Source: Anthostomella pinea (taxonomy: Eukaryota; Ascomycota; Sordariomycetes; Xylariales; Xylariaceae). Taken from it: a stretch of DNA of 64,000 bases. Where the stretch lies: the NCBI GenBank assembly GCA_963556695.1, contig CAUWAG010000020.1:3162001-3226000 (forward strand). The letters run 5' to 3'. Under the pieces are notes generated by a model, which searched no databases, was not told the DNA's origin, and saw nothing but the letters and a program-made list of their open reading frames with translations. The translations under genes and the position numbers were made by a program. Of this stretch, positions 32,677 through 45,643 are shown in pieces. Positions within the stretch are counted from its first letter, which is position 1; every line of letters begins with the position of its first letter.

Positions 32677-35425
32677 TCACCTCCCTTGTGAAGATCTCAG
32701 GTCCTTCCCAACGGCCTTGGCTACGCTACCCCAGTACGCCTGAGGCCAAATACTCAGCGTCTCCGCCTCGGTGGGCATCCTTTCCCTGCACCGTGTGACG
32801 ACGCTCTGGATGATTCTGCCGAGGAGTTCCTCGGTGATGGGCAGCGAGCCCTCGGGCGTCTCGACCGGGAACAGGAAGGGGTCGGTAGCGGAAAGCAGCT
32901 CTTCACACGTCGGACGAAGGTGCTGATCACGGCTCAGACATCGCTTCATCGTCCTGATCAGGCTTGCCGGCACGTGTACATCCCCCATGCCCCTGTCGCG
33001 GAAGTCGATGTCGTACTGCCAGTTTATGATGGCTTGACAGCGCGGCATTGGATTGGGGATATGCCCGAATGGTGGTGTGCCGTAGACCATCTGGTAAAGA
33101 ATACAGCCGAGACTCCAGATATCGCTCGGCTTTCCCAGCTTCATGAGTTTTGGTCGTGTAGGGTTCGTACTGATCCTGCGGCTATTGGGATCGCCGGCAT
33201 TGGAATCGAGCAAGCTCTCGGGGCTCATATAGTTGGGCGTGCCTATTTGTGTCTCCCTGTGAACGTTGACAGTCTCATCAGTTTGGATTGCATTCGCTAT
33301 GCCGAAGTCGATGAGTTTGAGGCGACCTTGGACCAGCACGAAGTTGGCTGGTTTCAAATCAGAGTGTACGATGTCGTAGGCGTGGACCGCCGAGAGACAT
33401 TCTAGCATTTCTTGCCAGTAGTAACGGACGAAGACGGGGTCAAACTTCGCGTTCTCGGGAGAAGTGCGCATCCGAAGAAGCGTGTTGAAATCCAACTCGC
33501 CCATTTCCATAAGCTGGATACCATGTCAGTCAATCAACTGTCTGTCAAGTAGGAAAACTAACACTTACGAGGCTAAGAATCTGTTTCTCCTCGTTCATCT
33601 CGTAGTCGTATAGGGTAACGACGCGCTCGACGCTGCTGAGCTTTCTCAACAGGTCGATCTCGCCCTTGTAGCCTCGCACGGTGTTCTCATCTGTGCCTTC
33701 AATAGAGACCCTTTTCAATGCGAACATCTTGCCGTTGTCGGCGGCGACACGGTAGACCTTACCGCTACCTCCACGACCGAGCGAGTCGATTCGGGTGTAA
33801 CATTTTCCGTTGACCTTCATGTAGTTTCGTCGTCTCGAGCCTTGCGCCGTTGTTGCCGCTCCAGCGGTCGAAGTAGCAGCGTCTAAAATCGACATCTTGG
33901 GAGGAGGCGCTGGGGCTGCCCGACGGGGTGTGTTCTGGCTCAGAGATGCTAATGCTTTGCGCTCAGGGGAGCTGGGACGAACACTGGCGCTCAGCGGTTG
34001 AGCAGAGATTTTGACCATATCCTTTTCCATGAAAGAGCTGGCCAAGGCCTTGTTCCTCCTGAAGGTAGGCGGTGCCTCGTTTTCCTGATCGTGCCTCGAA
34101 GGCACATCTGGTCGCGGCGGTGGGAGTTTGTAGTGCGGGATGGGAATTTCGTCGCGGTCCGGGGATGTCTGGCAAAGCTGTGATTCCTGACCTCTCTCTA
34201 CAACCGGCGATTCCCTCTTACGCCCAGGTCTCGAGGAGTTTTTGGCGCTAACAGGACTCCCCGAGGCAAGGCGATCAGGCACGTAGTAAGACGAAGCAAG
34301 GTTGTCTATCGGCTCTAGGTCGATGAGATCCGCCTGCTGGCCATCGGGGTCCTGGCTAGACGGCAAGAGCTCTCCGTTGTTTTCAGCATCTTCCTCACTC
34401 TGCCTCCTGCGCCCTCGACGAGCTGGCCCGCTCAAAAAGCTGCCGGGCACTTTGCCTACTCGTTTGAAGCGGCTTTGCAATAGTTGGTTTTCGTCATTAC
34501 GGTTTCTGGAACCGTGAGAGCCGGGTCGGGAGATGCTGCCCTGGTTAATCTCTGCCTGTTGACGAGCTACTGTCTGTGGCTCCTCGGGTATGTCCTGTTC
34601 ATCAAACTGAGAGGCATGGGAGCGGCGAGATGCAGCAGAGTCCGCTCTCCTAGAGGAAGACACTGCGACGGAGCCGGCGGATTGGCCTCTATTGCCCGAC
34701 GACCCGAGCGCAATCCTGACAAGACGGCCCTGCTGGCCTGGTGTGTTGATATCCTTCTCCTTCAATTCTGAAGCATTGCCCCTTTCATCCGCAGCTCCAT
34801 CCCTACTAGGAGGTCGGTTCTTGCTCTGCGATGCTGATAACGATGTTGACCTTCTCTTGGCCGGCTTGAACTGGGCGGCGGCGGCAGCAGACCCGGCAGC
34901 AGCCGTTCCTTGCGACGTGGTGCTCAGTCGGACAACTCTTTTTCTGAGAGGGCTACTCTCTTTGCTGGGTTGGCTCAGAACCGGCGAGGCAGCCCGCGAA
35001 GATAGCTGCGCACTATTAGCGCGGGTGTGCCTCCTCTCTTCACCAATTGAAGCGATCGATGCGTTCAGGACACTACGTCTCTTGACGGGCTTTTCCTGCT
35101 CGGGCTGGACTGGCGACGATGGGCGATGACTTTGAGCTCGAGTTGTTCGCGCGCGGTTGTAGTCCTTCTCCACCACGTTCCCCCCATCGTTCAGGAGTGC
35201 TTTGGTCAGAGCACTGAGCTTCATAGGCACAGGTATCTCGTCATCGGAGCTGTCGTGGGCGGCATATTGGGCTTGAGACGAGTTGGCGGTCGGCCCGGGG
35301 TTGGATTCGGCGCGGTTGAGCTGTGGCCTCGAGGGACCTCTCCGTAAGCCCGACCGCAGAGACGATTTCCGTGTTGGCGCCGAGGAATGGCTCGGCCCGG
35401 CGGGCGTCGGCGACGCGGTCGTCAT
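32677..35425 (-). CDS. MPS1: MPS1/TTK-family dual-specificity protein kinase
   Basis: Two exons (33569-35425 and 32677-33513) with an intron at 33514-33568 give 897 aa. Mps1 drives the spindle assembly checkpoint and kinetochore attachment correction, and in yeast also spindle pole duplication. The first 520 residues are disordered and serine/arginine/proline-rich. The kinase domain is complete: NGKCYTRIDSLGRGGSGKVY (Gly-rich loop), ALKRVSIEG (VAIK-type Lys), GYKGEIDLLRKL (helix C), MNEEKQILSL, LMEMGELDF (hinge), HSDLKPANFVLV (catalytic loop, near residue 670), LIDFGIANAIQTDETVNVHR (DFG), QIGTPNYMSPESLL and DIWSLGCILYQMVYGTPPFG. The Mps1-typical MGELD and HSDLKPANF set it apart from other kinases. 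A C-terminal tail follows the domain. Confidence 0.93.
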
Positions 35426-36343
35426 CGAGGAGGTCTAATGTGTCTCGGTCTGTTTTGGTGTTGAATATGTCGGATTCGAAAACAAGGAAGCGGCTAGCTA
35501 GAGCGTGTCGGGGGCGGCGATTGGCGATTGGCGATTGGCGATTGGGATTGCGTGTGGGCCAAAAGTAAGCGATGTTTTACGCGTCGATGAAGGCCATGGC
35601 CCCCGAAGAGTAGAAAAATTGATAGCGAGAATGCCAACAATGCAGGGTAATGCGAGGTGCGAAGTATTTGTCGCGTTCATGCCGGTCGAGGATGTCCCCG
35701 GCTCCCTGTCGCCTGTCTTAGCTTGGCAGTTTACGTTCCCCCGTCGGTTGTCCTGGGCAACGGCTGGGTCGCAGTAGCTATCTGCCAATCAGACGCCATT
35801 CGCTAATTGACTGCTTTCTTTATGCGATGTACATGGTATTGCATAAAGTTGTTCACTCTATTTAAATTGATCATACAACTGCCCCTCCAGCCCTCCAAAT
35901 CCGACGTTGTCTGTCCCAACTAAAACACTTCTACGGAGTAGAAGTGTGTCGTCACCTTTGATGATAATTGTCTATTGTGAGACTCATCCCATACCAATAT
36001 ACTTCTCGAATCATGACCGGGCAAATTCCAGGGCAATCCACGTACTCGCCTTATGTAACTATACATACCGTACTTCATCTCTTACCATCTGGGCCGATGG
36101 GGTTATTGTAGGCGTCAAGAGTCAGCATGTCAATCAAGCAAATGTCACACGAGGTTCAAGATATCGCCATGTGGAGAAGCAGGACTATATTCGCCTTAAT
36201 CGCCTGTGATTGCCATGGCTGAGTCCGGGTTTGCAGATATCGATCAGATACAGGTCCTTCCACGCCAGATGTCATGCAAGACCAACACAGCCCTTTTCCG
36301 TGCAGATTCCCCGATTTTTTTAAGCTTCGTGTGCGACGTTCGC
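35426..36343. other. Intergenic, MPS1 promoter side
   Basis: No gene seen. A (GGCGATT)-type short tandem repeat of four near-identical 7-mers lies at about 35516-35542, upstream of the MPS1 start. The rest is unremarkable. Confidence 0.45.
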
Positions 36344-36819
36344 TTAGTCGAAAAGACCGAAGCCCATGTCGTCGTCGGACTCTTCCTTCTCTGTCATACA
36401 TGTCAGTATATACAGGACTACATCGTGAACGATGCTCCAGCCGAGCAGCGCAGGAAATCAACGTACCCTCCTCCTTCTTCTCCTCGGCAGCCGGCTCGGC
36501 ACCGCCGCCGGAAGCAGCAGCACCACCGGCAGCAGGGGCGCCACCAGCACCACCGCTGGGAACGGAGGCAAGCTTGGAGGAACCCTCGGAGATGAGCTGA
36601 GGTATAATTGTCAGTGGCGTCTCTTTTCTCCTCGTCATGAGCCGCGTGGTCGTATCGTACCTGGTTGACGTCCTTGCCCTTGAGCTCAGAGAGCAGCTTG
36701 TTCAGGCGGTCGCTGTCGGCCTCGATACCGACGGACTCGAGGACGGACTTGATGTCCTTGGCCGAGGGGGACTCGTTGCCGCCCAGGGTGAGGAGGAGGT
36801 AAGCTGCGAGGTGCTTCAT
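36344..36819 (-). CDS. RPP2: 60S acidic ribosomal stalk protein P2
   Basis: Three exons (36661-36819, 36467-36596, 36344-36390) give 111 aa. The N-terminal dimerisation domain reads [20 protein letters not shown], then [20 protein letters not shown] and [16 protein letters not shown]. The alanine/glycine hinge ([18 protein letters not shown]) is followed by the acidic tail ending [12 protein letters not shown], the conserved GTPase-factor and ribosome-toxin docking tail. The start MKHLAAYLL and the sequence NQLI point to P2 rather than P1. P2 pairs with P1 on uL10 in the large-subunit stalk and recruits elongation factors. The last exon encodes only the tail (15 codons). Confidence 0.94.
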
Positions 36820-37765
36820 TTTGGTAGTTGTTCTGTTTGCGAAGTACCTGTCAGACTGCGGGTTGCGATATTCAGGGAGCGGACGGGCGGGCGGGCAGCT
36901 GACTCTGCGATGTGGCGATTCACGAGGTGGTGGGTGATGTGGTGGATGTAGCAGCGACTTACGATGTGTGTGATGGTAGAGAACACGAGTGATCAATCGA
37001 TTTAACCGCGAATTGGGCGGAGACTGAGACTTCGAGTCCTGTGAGGTTTTTCGGTGTGACGAAGTCGAAGTGGGATTGGTGAAGGCTGCGGCGAGGAAAA
37101 AGTAACCACGATTAAATTTCCTAGACCAGGGTTGATTTTGCGCATTCATTTTCTGGTGTGGTGGAGCCCTGGTGCAAGCACGTGCGTTGCGCGGGTGGGC
37201 CCATGTCAATTAATCACCTGATTAGGGCCGTTGCTGGGTTGAAGGCCAGGCCTCTAGCACGGCCTTCAGCTGATGAGCATTGAGGCTTGCGCTCTCGTGG
37301 CTTCAATACATTTCGCCTGTGGCACTGCCTGCCACCTGCCTCTCCCTGCCAGCGAATGAGATCACTGGGAACATGACGTGCATCCAAGCCACAGCCGGCG
37401 CGCCTCCGACGGGACAAGGCTACCTTAATTAATCGGAGATAGCTGGAGGTGCCCTTCGTGCCATGTCAACTTTTGGCTCCAGGTGTTTTCTTTGTCCCGT
37501 TTGAATTCTTGGATCGACCGCAAACGCTGCTGTACATCCCTCCAGGACTCGCCGGACACCTCCCAAGTATTTAAACTCACTGCGCTCAACCGACTCCCCA
37601 CTGTCGCAAAACATTCCAGATCGCAGCAAATCGCAAACGAGAAGAGTCACACATGACACAGCCCGCCAACTTATGACGCCCTAGGCACACGACAAACCGT
37701 GACAGCCAACGGACCCCACACCCACCTCTCTTTCCTGTCGTCTAGACCCCGCCATATTCGTCAAA
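36820..37765. other. Divergent region RPP2 / SPT2
   Basis: About 950 bp between divergent starts, with no coding-like frame. A TTAGGG/CCCTAA telobox-like hexamer is at 37225-37230. Such boxes occur in some ribosomal-protein promoters, but one hexamer is weak evidence. Confidence 0.4.
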
Positions 37766-39089
37766 ATGCCGGTATGTATCCTGAGTCACGGTGTATGAGA
37801 TGGGTCGTGGACTTGCTCCTAACACCGCAGCGCAACAGATCAGTGATCTCCTCGCTGAGATATCCGGCGGGCAGTCGTCGGCTGCGCCATCCGCCAAACC
37901 CACCACATCATCAGCCCGCAAGCGAAAGGCAGAAGATGATTCGAGTACCGCTACATCGACGAAGCTTACCAAGGCACGGCAGTCTGATGGCTCCTACGCG
38001 TCAAGTAAGATCACCCGTAACGAGCAAGGTGATGTGACTGAGCGGTCATACTCAATGTCTCGACCAGTAAAAACTGCAGCCTCAACAAATTCCATCCCGG
38101 CGAAGTCACTAGGTCTCCCTCACCGCACGAACTCACCATCGATAAACGGTCGATACGAATCTCCCACGACGAGCAGTCAACGACTTCCGCCCTCTTCAAA
38201 TGGCAAGCCGCTGGTTGGATCGTCCAGCGGATCTCGGGGAAAGCCATCCACAGATTCTGCTACCCATCCGAAACTGAATTCGACTACCATGGCTACCTCA
38301 AGAGTGCCACCCGCGAAGCCATCTCCCACGACGCCAATCCCTTCGGATCCATCGCGGCCTCCCAAGAAAGGATCATTCGCGGAAATCATGGCACGTGGCG
38401 CAAAGGCTCAGCAAACCATGGGTAAAGTCGGTATGATTCAGCACAAGGCGATCGATAAGAAGAAAGAGCGAGAAGTCGTCAGGGCAGAGCAGAAGCCCGG
38501 TATCAAAGGAAAGCCAGGAGCACCAGGAACACCAGGAAGGCCATACGTTGGGAATGCCGGGCGTCCCGGAGCGCGTGAACCACTTCGCAACGGCTCGACG
38601 AAGGATCTGAAAGCGGGTGGAAAGCAGATATCAACCACGGCGGCTGAGGACGTCCAGGAGAAGAAGATCAAGAAATCTGCCGTGGCCACAACGGGGTACA
38701 CCGGAACTGCACGGCCTCGTCCCGGGGCTGCGAAGAGCAAGGCGTCCACCTCTCGTGAGAGCCAGCGTGCGAGGCCTTCTCAACCTGGCGGAATCCTTGC
38801 ACCGCCTCGGCCAAGCCGACGGGATCGTTATGAGGAGGAGGAGGACGAAGAACTTGATGATTTCATCGAATACGACGACGAAGACGAACCAGGCCCCCGC
38901 GGAAATGGTTATGGCTATGACTCTGATGCTTCCAGTGACATGGAAGCTGGACTGTCCGATATCGATGTGGAGGAACAAAGAGCCGCAGCTGCGGCGCGGG
39001 AAGAAGATCGACGAGAACAGCTCCTAGAGGCAAAACTCAAGCGAGAGAAGGAAGAGCGCAAGCGACGGTTCGCACAGAGTGGACGATGA
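37766..39089 (+). CDS. SPT2: SPT2 chromatin protein (histone chaperone)
   Basis: Two exons (37766-37771 and 37839-39089) give 418 aa. The first exon is only ATG CCG. The 67-nt intron (GTATGT..CAACAG) joins it to ATC AGT GAT to give MPISDLLAEISGG, the usual SPT2 N-terminus. Most of the protein is disordered and basic, with GIKGKPGAPGTPGRPYVGN and KKGSFAEIMARGAKAQQTMG. The C-terminal SPT2 domain has the acidic stretch EEEEDEELDDFIEYDDEDE, followed by YGYDSDASSDMEAGLSDIDV and a charged helix ending AKLKREKEERKRRFAQSGR. SPT2 binds H3-H4 and restricts spurious transcription and nucleosome loss during elongation. Confidence 0.88.
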
Positions 39090-41334
39090 AAACGATGTCA
39101 TTCTCGGCATATGACTAACGATAAATGTGGTCTTGAATCGTTGTAGGAGTCGATGTCGGCAATAGCACGACAGCTGCTGTTAAAGCCTATAGGGCTTGAT
39201 CCACCTCATGTTAGACCGCATCAGCATAGGAGGACGGCGTTTGTGAGAACTTCATTGGGCAACCACTATACCTGGATATGCATGGAGTTCTTGATTCGTG
39301 TCCATTTCACGGCGTTGACACAGAAAGCGAAAGTCTGACTAAGCATTGTTACTGAGCATTGTTGGTAGATAAGATTGTCTGTTACATGAAAATACACCAG
39401 TATGCACCCAAGAATGTGACTGTTGGCGTGCTCGACCATCGTGTGGTTAGGAGGTTTAACAGAAACCTGCAGCCACACAACTATCATCCCGAGACCAACG
39501 GGGCCTAGATACCATTGAAGGATTTCTCCACTGGCAAGTTAGACTTCAAGAACTGGTCTTCGGGTACCTCGCTCACAATCAGCGAGCTTTCACGGCTAGT
39601 TGTCTCAGATGTCAGACTTTCTCCTCTGCGTCGAGCATAGATGATGAGACCTACTCATGCTTACAGAGGTTTCAAAACGCTTAGATGAACAGTCAAAGAC
39701 CTACAGATCTGTCAGCACTCGTCTCGTGTCGAAAAGTGGAGGGTACCTGAGCGGAACCGCACAGTCATGTCTCAACGACAGTTCCAACTCGGGCTTTGGT
39801 CAAAGGCTTGCTGACTTTCTGACAACACAAAAAACGACACAGAGTTCCGTTCCTGGATTCTGGGTCTTCCACGCTGGTAATGATGGCCGAGCCTCGGGAC
39901 ACAGTCATTCACGATGCGAAACTGGAGCTATGTTGGTCTCGCGAGTTCATGCAACCAAACGAGACGACCGAGGCCGGCCCTCTCACCGACTATTTCCTTT
40001 GGTATCTCTGGTGTACGGTTTAGACTGAGTGAGGAAGCTGTTGCATGTATTTATCTATTCAATAACTTCAGAGACACAGTCCGAGAAGGGAAGCTGTGTG
40101 TCCACTCCGGCTAGAGTCCCTGACCCCTGATCAAGCCAGGACTGGACAGGTAACGAATACAACCAAATTCGCTCGCTCTATCAAAGATCCTCGCAAGGAG
40201 AGACCGTACAGCGAACCATTGCTTCCCGTCATTAAAAGGTCTCCAGGGGGCTACGATGTCTACCACCTTCACCCATCCCATCACAACTCCCACACCGCGC
40301 GCGACCATTCACCACCAGCAAGTCCATATCCTTCGAAGTCAACGACTCATCATCATTGTCAAGCGTAACCAGCATTAGATGTAACACCCACGAGTACGAA
40401 GCTGACCACCCTACCAGACCGAAGAGAGAACACGCCAAGGCGCTTCTCACCGTCTTGAGCGTGCCAGATGATAGCTTCTGATGATCCAGACCATGTCAGA
40501 GCCCCGAAGAAGAATAGGAGAGTAGTACAGCACTGCGCCATACCGAGGTCAACCGAATCAGCCCTCTCCCTACCTGGTCATGCCAGAATCCGGCGCAGGG
40601 GTGTATTCAGACTGTCTGTCTGCATGATGGCGTTTCATGAATTCGGCTGTCCTCATTCACCCAACTCCCTGATGACAAGACACGACTGTGGTCCTCAGCT
40701 GCGTCGAAGCGGATCTGCGTCCAGAACATACGCAAGTGGGAAAGGACATCGAGACGGCCTCTTACGGCAGGTATCAACTTATCCTAGACCAACCAAACCG
40801 TTCTTGCAAGGCAATGAGGAAGGCTTCCGTAGGATATACGCATTCAATTGAAAGCACCAAAGCACCTTTCGGGAGTGTCTGATATACCACAACCCCCTTC
40901 GTGTGGATAACTGCTTCAGCAGCTTGAAATCAGGAGGTGATCTTAGAGACAATCACGGCCAGTTGTTACGTGCGGGCAGCCGTTCACTTGCGAATATAAG
41001 TAGTATCTGTAAGACAGGTATAATAGCCACGCCCTAGATTAGGTAGAGTTTGCCCCGGACAAGAGCAGATACATCCGCAGGTAAACTATCATATGATCTC
41101 CACGTTTAAATTACCTCTTTCCATGTATCTTTCAAATAACTCAGAGTGAATGATGCACTGCCGGTAAGTTTCTTCATAGACATGCGAATCTTCTGCAAGC
41201 TTTCCAACATGACTGGGTCCATGGTGATCGGTCAGGTAGCACGTCCAGGATCGTAGCAAAGCGAAGAGTGCTGCTAGTATTGGGAGTTCGGCAGTTCTCT
41301 GAAGAGTTATAGCCGTTCACAAGGGCTGAAGGTC
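39090..41334. other. Long intergenic stretch, no gene seen
   Basis: About 2.2 kb between the convergent SPT2 and PARP stops. Open frames such as 39657-40028 and 40468-40851 have no domain, no signal peptide and no coding-like pattern. No terminal repeats or tandem arrays were noticed. Confidence 0.45.
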
Positions 41335-43827
41335 CTACATTCTAACCCGAAGGAGGTATCGCAGGCGAACCTGGGAAATATCGTAGCAGATGTACTCATT
41401 GTACTGGAGGTATGCATTCGGCACGCCCGTGTTGCCGGGCTTGACGGTTGTATCGGGCACTGTGGTATGTAACGTCAGTACATAAAGGGGCTTGAGCAGG
41501 CAATGAGCAAGATATCATGGACTGTAGCCACGCGACACTTCTGAGACGGGATTGAACCATGACAACTTGCTTGCAATCCGATATGGGGATGCTTACTTTT
41601 GACGCCCTTGAGCGAAGGATGGACACACTCTGCATCTTTCCACTTGCTTGGGCCAGTCATTCCCTGGCCCCAGGTAGACAGTAAGCCCTTCGCCTTGGCA
41701 TCTTCGTCGGCGCTATAGGAAGCGCCCGTCATAGTCTGCAAAGGTTCACCGAGTTCAGCTTCACACAACAGAAGCAGCGCGTGGCCATTGGTGATGTATG
41801 AGGCACAATAGTTTGCAGACTAAACGTCGTCAGCCCTTCCTGCCCTTCACAGTTCACTCGAAGAGAGATTACTCACCTTGGAAGACATGTCTGCCAAGTA
41901 GATGCCTTTGCCGAACATGTATCCCGACACTGGAGCTTCAGGCGGTGCAATGCTGCGTATACGTTAACATCCCGTCTTGACACCCGGGTAGCAGATCTCT
42001 AGATGAAGAAGGAAGGGTGACACCAAAGCTTAACCTCGAAAACAAGGCTCAGGGTCTTGTGATGGGATGTTTCTATACGTACCGAAGTCCCTGGCTTAGG
42101 ATACCTCCGAAATTGGTGGCACGCGACCCGTGCCAGAGCAGGCGTCTATCGCGAGGTGTTCCATGTGCGGCCTCGAAACGTTTCAACTCATCTTGTCGCT
42201 CGATTCGGAAGATTTGCGAGACTTGGTAGTTGGCATTGTGCGTAGCTCCCCTGGTCTCCATCAAATACTCCCTCAGCTGCAAGAATTCCTGGCTGTTGTT
42301 GCTAAGGGGAGTCATCTCGTTCATTCCCAGGCCCTTGAATTGCCGGTCGAGCATGTTGACGACATCTTTCTGCTCCGTCTTCATCAAAAGCGCTGCGTCC
42401 TTCATGTCTCCCAAGCTCTCTAGAAGTTCTATTTCTTGCTTGAGCATCGATTGATTCTGCATGACGGGTGGTCGGTTGCGGCCGAAAGCATGGGGAATCA
42501 GAGTGTAGAAGAGATTGGACAATTCCTCAGTCGCCTGAGGGTAAGTGGTTTGGTGCTCGGAGGTAGCCAGCGATGGGTTGTTGAAAAGAGCCGAGAGATC
42601 CTTCAGCGCCTGATATCCTTTCAGGATGGTCGATTTGCTGAGTTTGCCCAGCGGGAGTTTGGCCGAGTCATAGTTGAGTGCTTCCATCGTCGCAGTGAAG
42701 TACTGTTGGTTGAAGATCAACTGCATCAACTCCTGCGTTGGCTTGGGAAGAGTTGAATCAGGTACGTCCTCCTTCTTGACTTCCGACTTGGCAGCCTTTG
42801 TGTCGTCGCCACCATCGTCTTCCGAGTCAGGCTCGTAGGATCTTTCAACGAAGGCATATTTGCCCTTTCTGGGTGCATCTGTGCGATTTGCCCACGACAA
42901 GCCTGACTTGCCCCGGAACTTGCTATCAAACTCTCGGAGAGCATCGGCCAAACTTCCATCGCCAAGGGTCTTGGATTGACCACCCTCACCAACCCGACCC
43001 CACCTGGTCCAAGTTCGGTAGTCACCTGCGACGGAGCGCAGAAGCTGGAATGGTCAGCTGATGAGCTCCTAGAGTCACCCAGGGAGCATTCTGGCAAGGG
43101 TCATGTATTCAACAGACAAAGTACATACCTGAATGCGATAGAACTTGTTGTTGTTATTGCTCGCATTGGTCTGGTTCAGAGCAGCGTCGTAAATGACACC
43201 AGCGTCATCGATGTACACCTCATAGTTGACAAGCTCTCGCGTAGATGCCTCGTCAACCGGAATTCTGACATCTAGTGACTTCGCAATCTGGCCATCGGCA
43301 ATCTTGGCTTCTTCCTTCTTGAGCACATTGCTCGAAGCCTTGCTCTTCTTCTTGGGCTGCGACTTCACGTTATCCTCTGCTTCTTCATCTTCGTCTTCAT
43401 CTGCAGCCACCTTGGCAGCAGGTCGCTTTCGAGAGCCGTTGGTCTGAGACTGGGCTTGTGCTTGGGGCTGGGGTTGGGCTTGAGAAGAAGGGGTCAAGCT
43501 AGAGCCAAAGGCGTATGCGTTCTCGTTCTGGCGGACCAATTTGTCAAGAGTGTCCTGCAGCCAAGTGAAGGAGACAATGGGCACATTGTGTGCCTGGGCT
43601 GACTTGACCTTGGCCGAGGGCTTCTCGAAGTCAGCCTCAGTGGTGACGAGGTGAGTCGTGGCGGCAGTGACTGATTTGGCCAGAGTGGCACCGAGAACAT
43701 TGATATAGTCCCGTTCAATGGAGGCCTGGGTCCGGCCAGCAATGGTACCGCTGATGGCAATGCTGCAGCCGTCCAGAGGAGGCGTGCTAGGTGCAGCAGC
43801 GGCGGCGGCCTTCTTTCGTGGGGGCAT
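41335..43827 (-). CDS. Poly(ADP-ribose) polymerase (BRCT-WGR-PARP)
   Basis: Five exons (43129-43827, 42083-43044, 41877-41952, 41597-41819, 41335-41459) give 694 aa. An N-terminal BRCT domain (about 10-105: [43 protein letters not shown]) is followed by a basic and acidic linker. A WGR domain comes next ([38 protein letters not shown]), then the helical regulatory domain ([37 protein letters not shown]) and the ART domain. The H-Y-E triad is visible: [15 protein letters not shown] and [11 protein letters not shown]. The enzyme transfers ADP-ribose from NAD+ at DNA breaks. It is the usual single PARP of filamentous fungi, without the zinc fingers of human PARP1. The ending [12 protein letters not shown] matches the family C-terminus. 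Confidence 0.94.
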
Positions 43828-45643
43828 CCTCACAGTCCTTGCATGGATCAGTGGACCGGGGTAGTGATGGCGCGGACGGAGATCAATCGGAACGGGACGT
43901 AATTGCACTGACAGAACCTGGGGCAATGGCTATCCCATGTGAAGAACTACCTTAGGGGACCAGGAAAGCTGGCATGAAGGTGAGGGCGTATGGGAAAGTG
44001 AACGGAAAGGCAAGATTGGCTGACATTCAGGTCGGCATTTGAATTAAATATTTGGGAAAGACCTGACGCGTTGCGGCGTGGACGATTCTCAGGCAACCGC
44101 GGCGCTAGGACCCGGAGAAGTGAGGAAGGGACGCCTCTGGGTCGCGAAAGCACGTGCGTGGTTGGCGCAGCAGGCAGTTGGCACTTGCCCAGGTTTGACT
44201 CTTGAGGCCTGGAAAGGGGGCGCCTTGGCAAGCGGGCGGAAGGGATGCAGAGGCCCGCCACGATTAGGTAGGCAGCAGCACTTGCCCCTGCCTCCAATCG
44301 TGGCAGTCGTGCTGAGAACATTGAATGGTTGGAAGAGCGACTGTTTCTCATCTGTCGCCTGAACTAACAGTGACAGGTGTCTTTTGATCATTATGTGCTG
44401 CGTCTGCAGATGGTGCAGCTGGCGGGCACCTGAATAATTACCTAATGTAGGTACAGTCAAGCCCTGTTGGCAGTGTACTGAACCGATGGCCAGCCTGCTA
44501 CAAAAAATGTGATGAGTGGAATGGAAGTCGTGGAACGAAACATTCCACCCATGCACAACTGGAGCTGATTACCGCCATCACCAAGGACCTACAGAATGAT
44601 TCCAACTGCTATCGATATCCCCGAACTGACAACGAACGGAACGAAGACTTGCAGTCGTGTGGTCTGTGCCTCGTGTGGTCTGGAGGAAGTGACAAAGAGT
44701 CAAGGACCCTACGAGTGGGGGCACGTTGAAGCTCTCGGATAGCCTCATCGCGGGGCTCCGCTTCGCTTGAGATTGATGAATCTCCCCAGACTTTGTCCAT
44801 TAGGCGAACCGTAGGGACAAAACTTCTTATCAACGCCACTGCTTCTATTCGACGCCTCGTCATGCAGCACCTGTGTCAGGTCGCCTGCCAGACTTGTCGT
44901 GTGAGACCTGCGGAAACCTGACTCGAAATCGTTGCTCGATGAGATCACATAATGAGATACAGTATCTGAGCAGTATGATAAGCGGGCGCAAGCTGCAGCT
45001 TGTTTTGCGGGCCTCAGCACACCTCCCCTTGTCTGTTCCCATCGACTACGACCGAAATGGCATCCTGCAAACTCTCCCATGCGCGGATCGTGGTGTGCCA
45101 GCCAATGAGCGTCCGCTCTCCCGCTGCTATCAGCAACGGCGACACCGAGCGACCAAGGCGGCTGCCAAGCTCCTGTGCATCTCGGACCGGGATGATAACC
45201 ACAGAAGCAGAGGAGCAGAGTCAGATAGTGTGGGGGAACTGCCATGCGTTCGATCAGCCAGCTCGAGCTCGTCCAATCATGGCAACGTACGATGGTGAAG
45301 GACCATGTTTCGTCCTTCTCCTCGTTGCAGCCATCTTTGTTGATAACCATCTCATATTCCCCCATTCAATGTTACCAGTGAGGGGTGTCGTGAAGCATCC
45401 CCAGAACTGACCACCTCTATCAGATCAGAGTTCTCGACACGCCGTGGTGACATCTCTGCATCACAAAGCTCAACCTTAATCCTTTCTCTACGTCTTCCAC
45501 CTTGCTATTCCGCTGTCGTGGGCTTAGGGATTTACCTCAACTAGGATTACTATTAGTAACCTTAGAAAGTGTTACTCGAGAGAAACTCCCCAAGCGTCGG
45601 ACCCCAGCCCCAATTGGGCGGCGCATAGTCGAACACTCACACC
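43828..45643. other. Intergenic, no gene seen
   Basis: About 1.8 kb between the divergent PARP and permease starts. The overlapping open frames at 43947-45410 are not coding-like. Confidence 0.45.

Noticed and set aside
44745..45365. 206-aa minus-strand frame upstream of the permease
   Set aside because: Overlaps several equally long frames on both strands and has no recognisable features.
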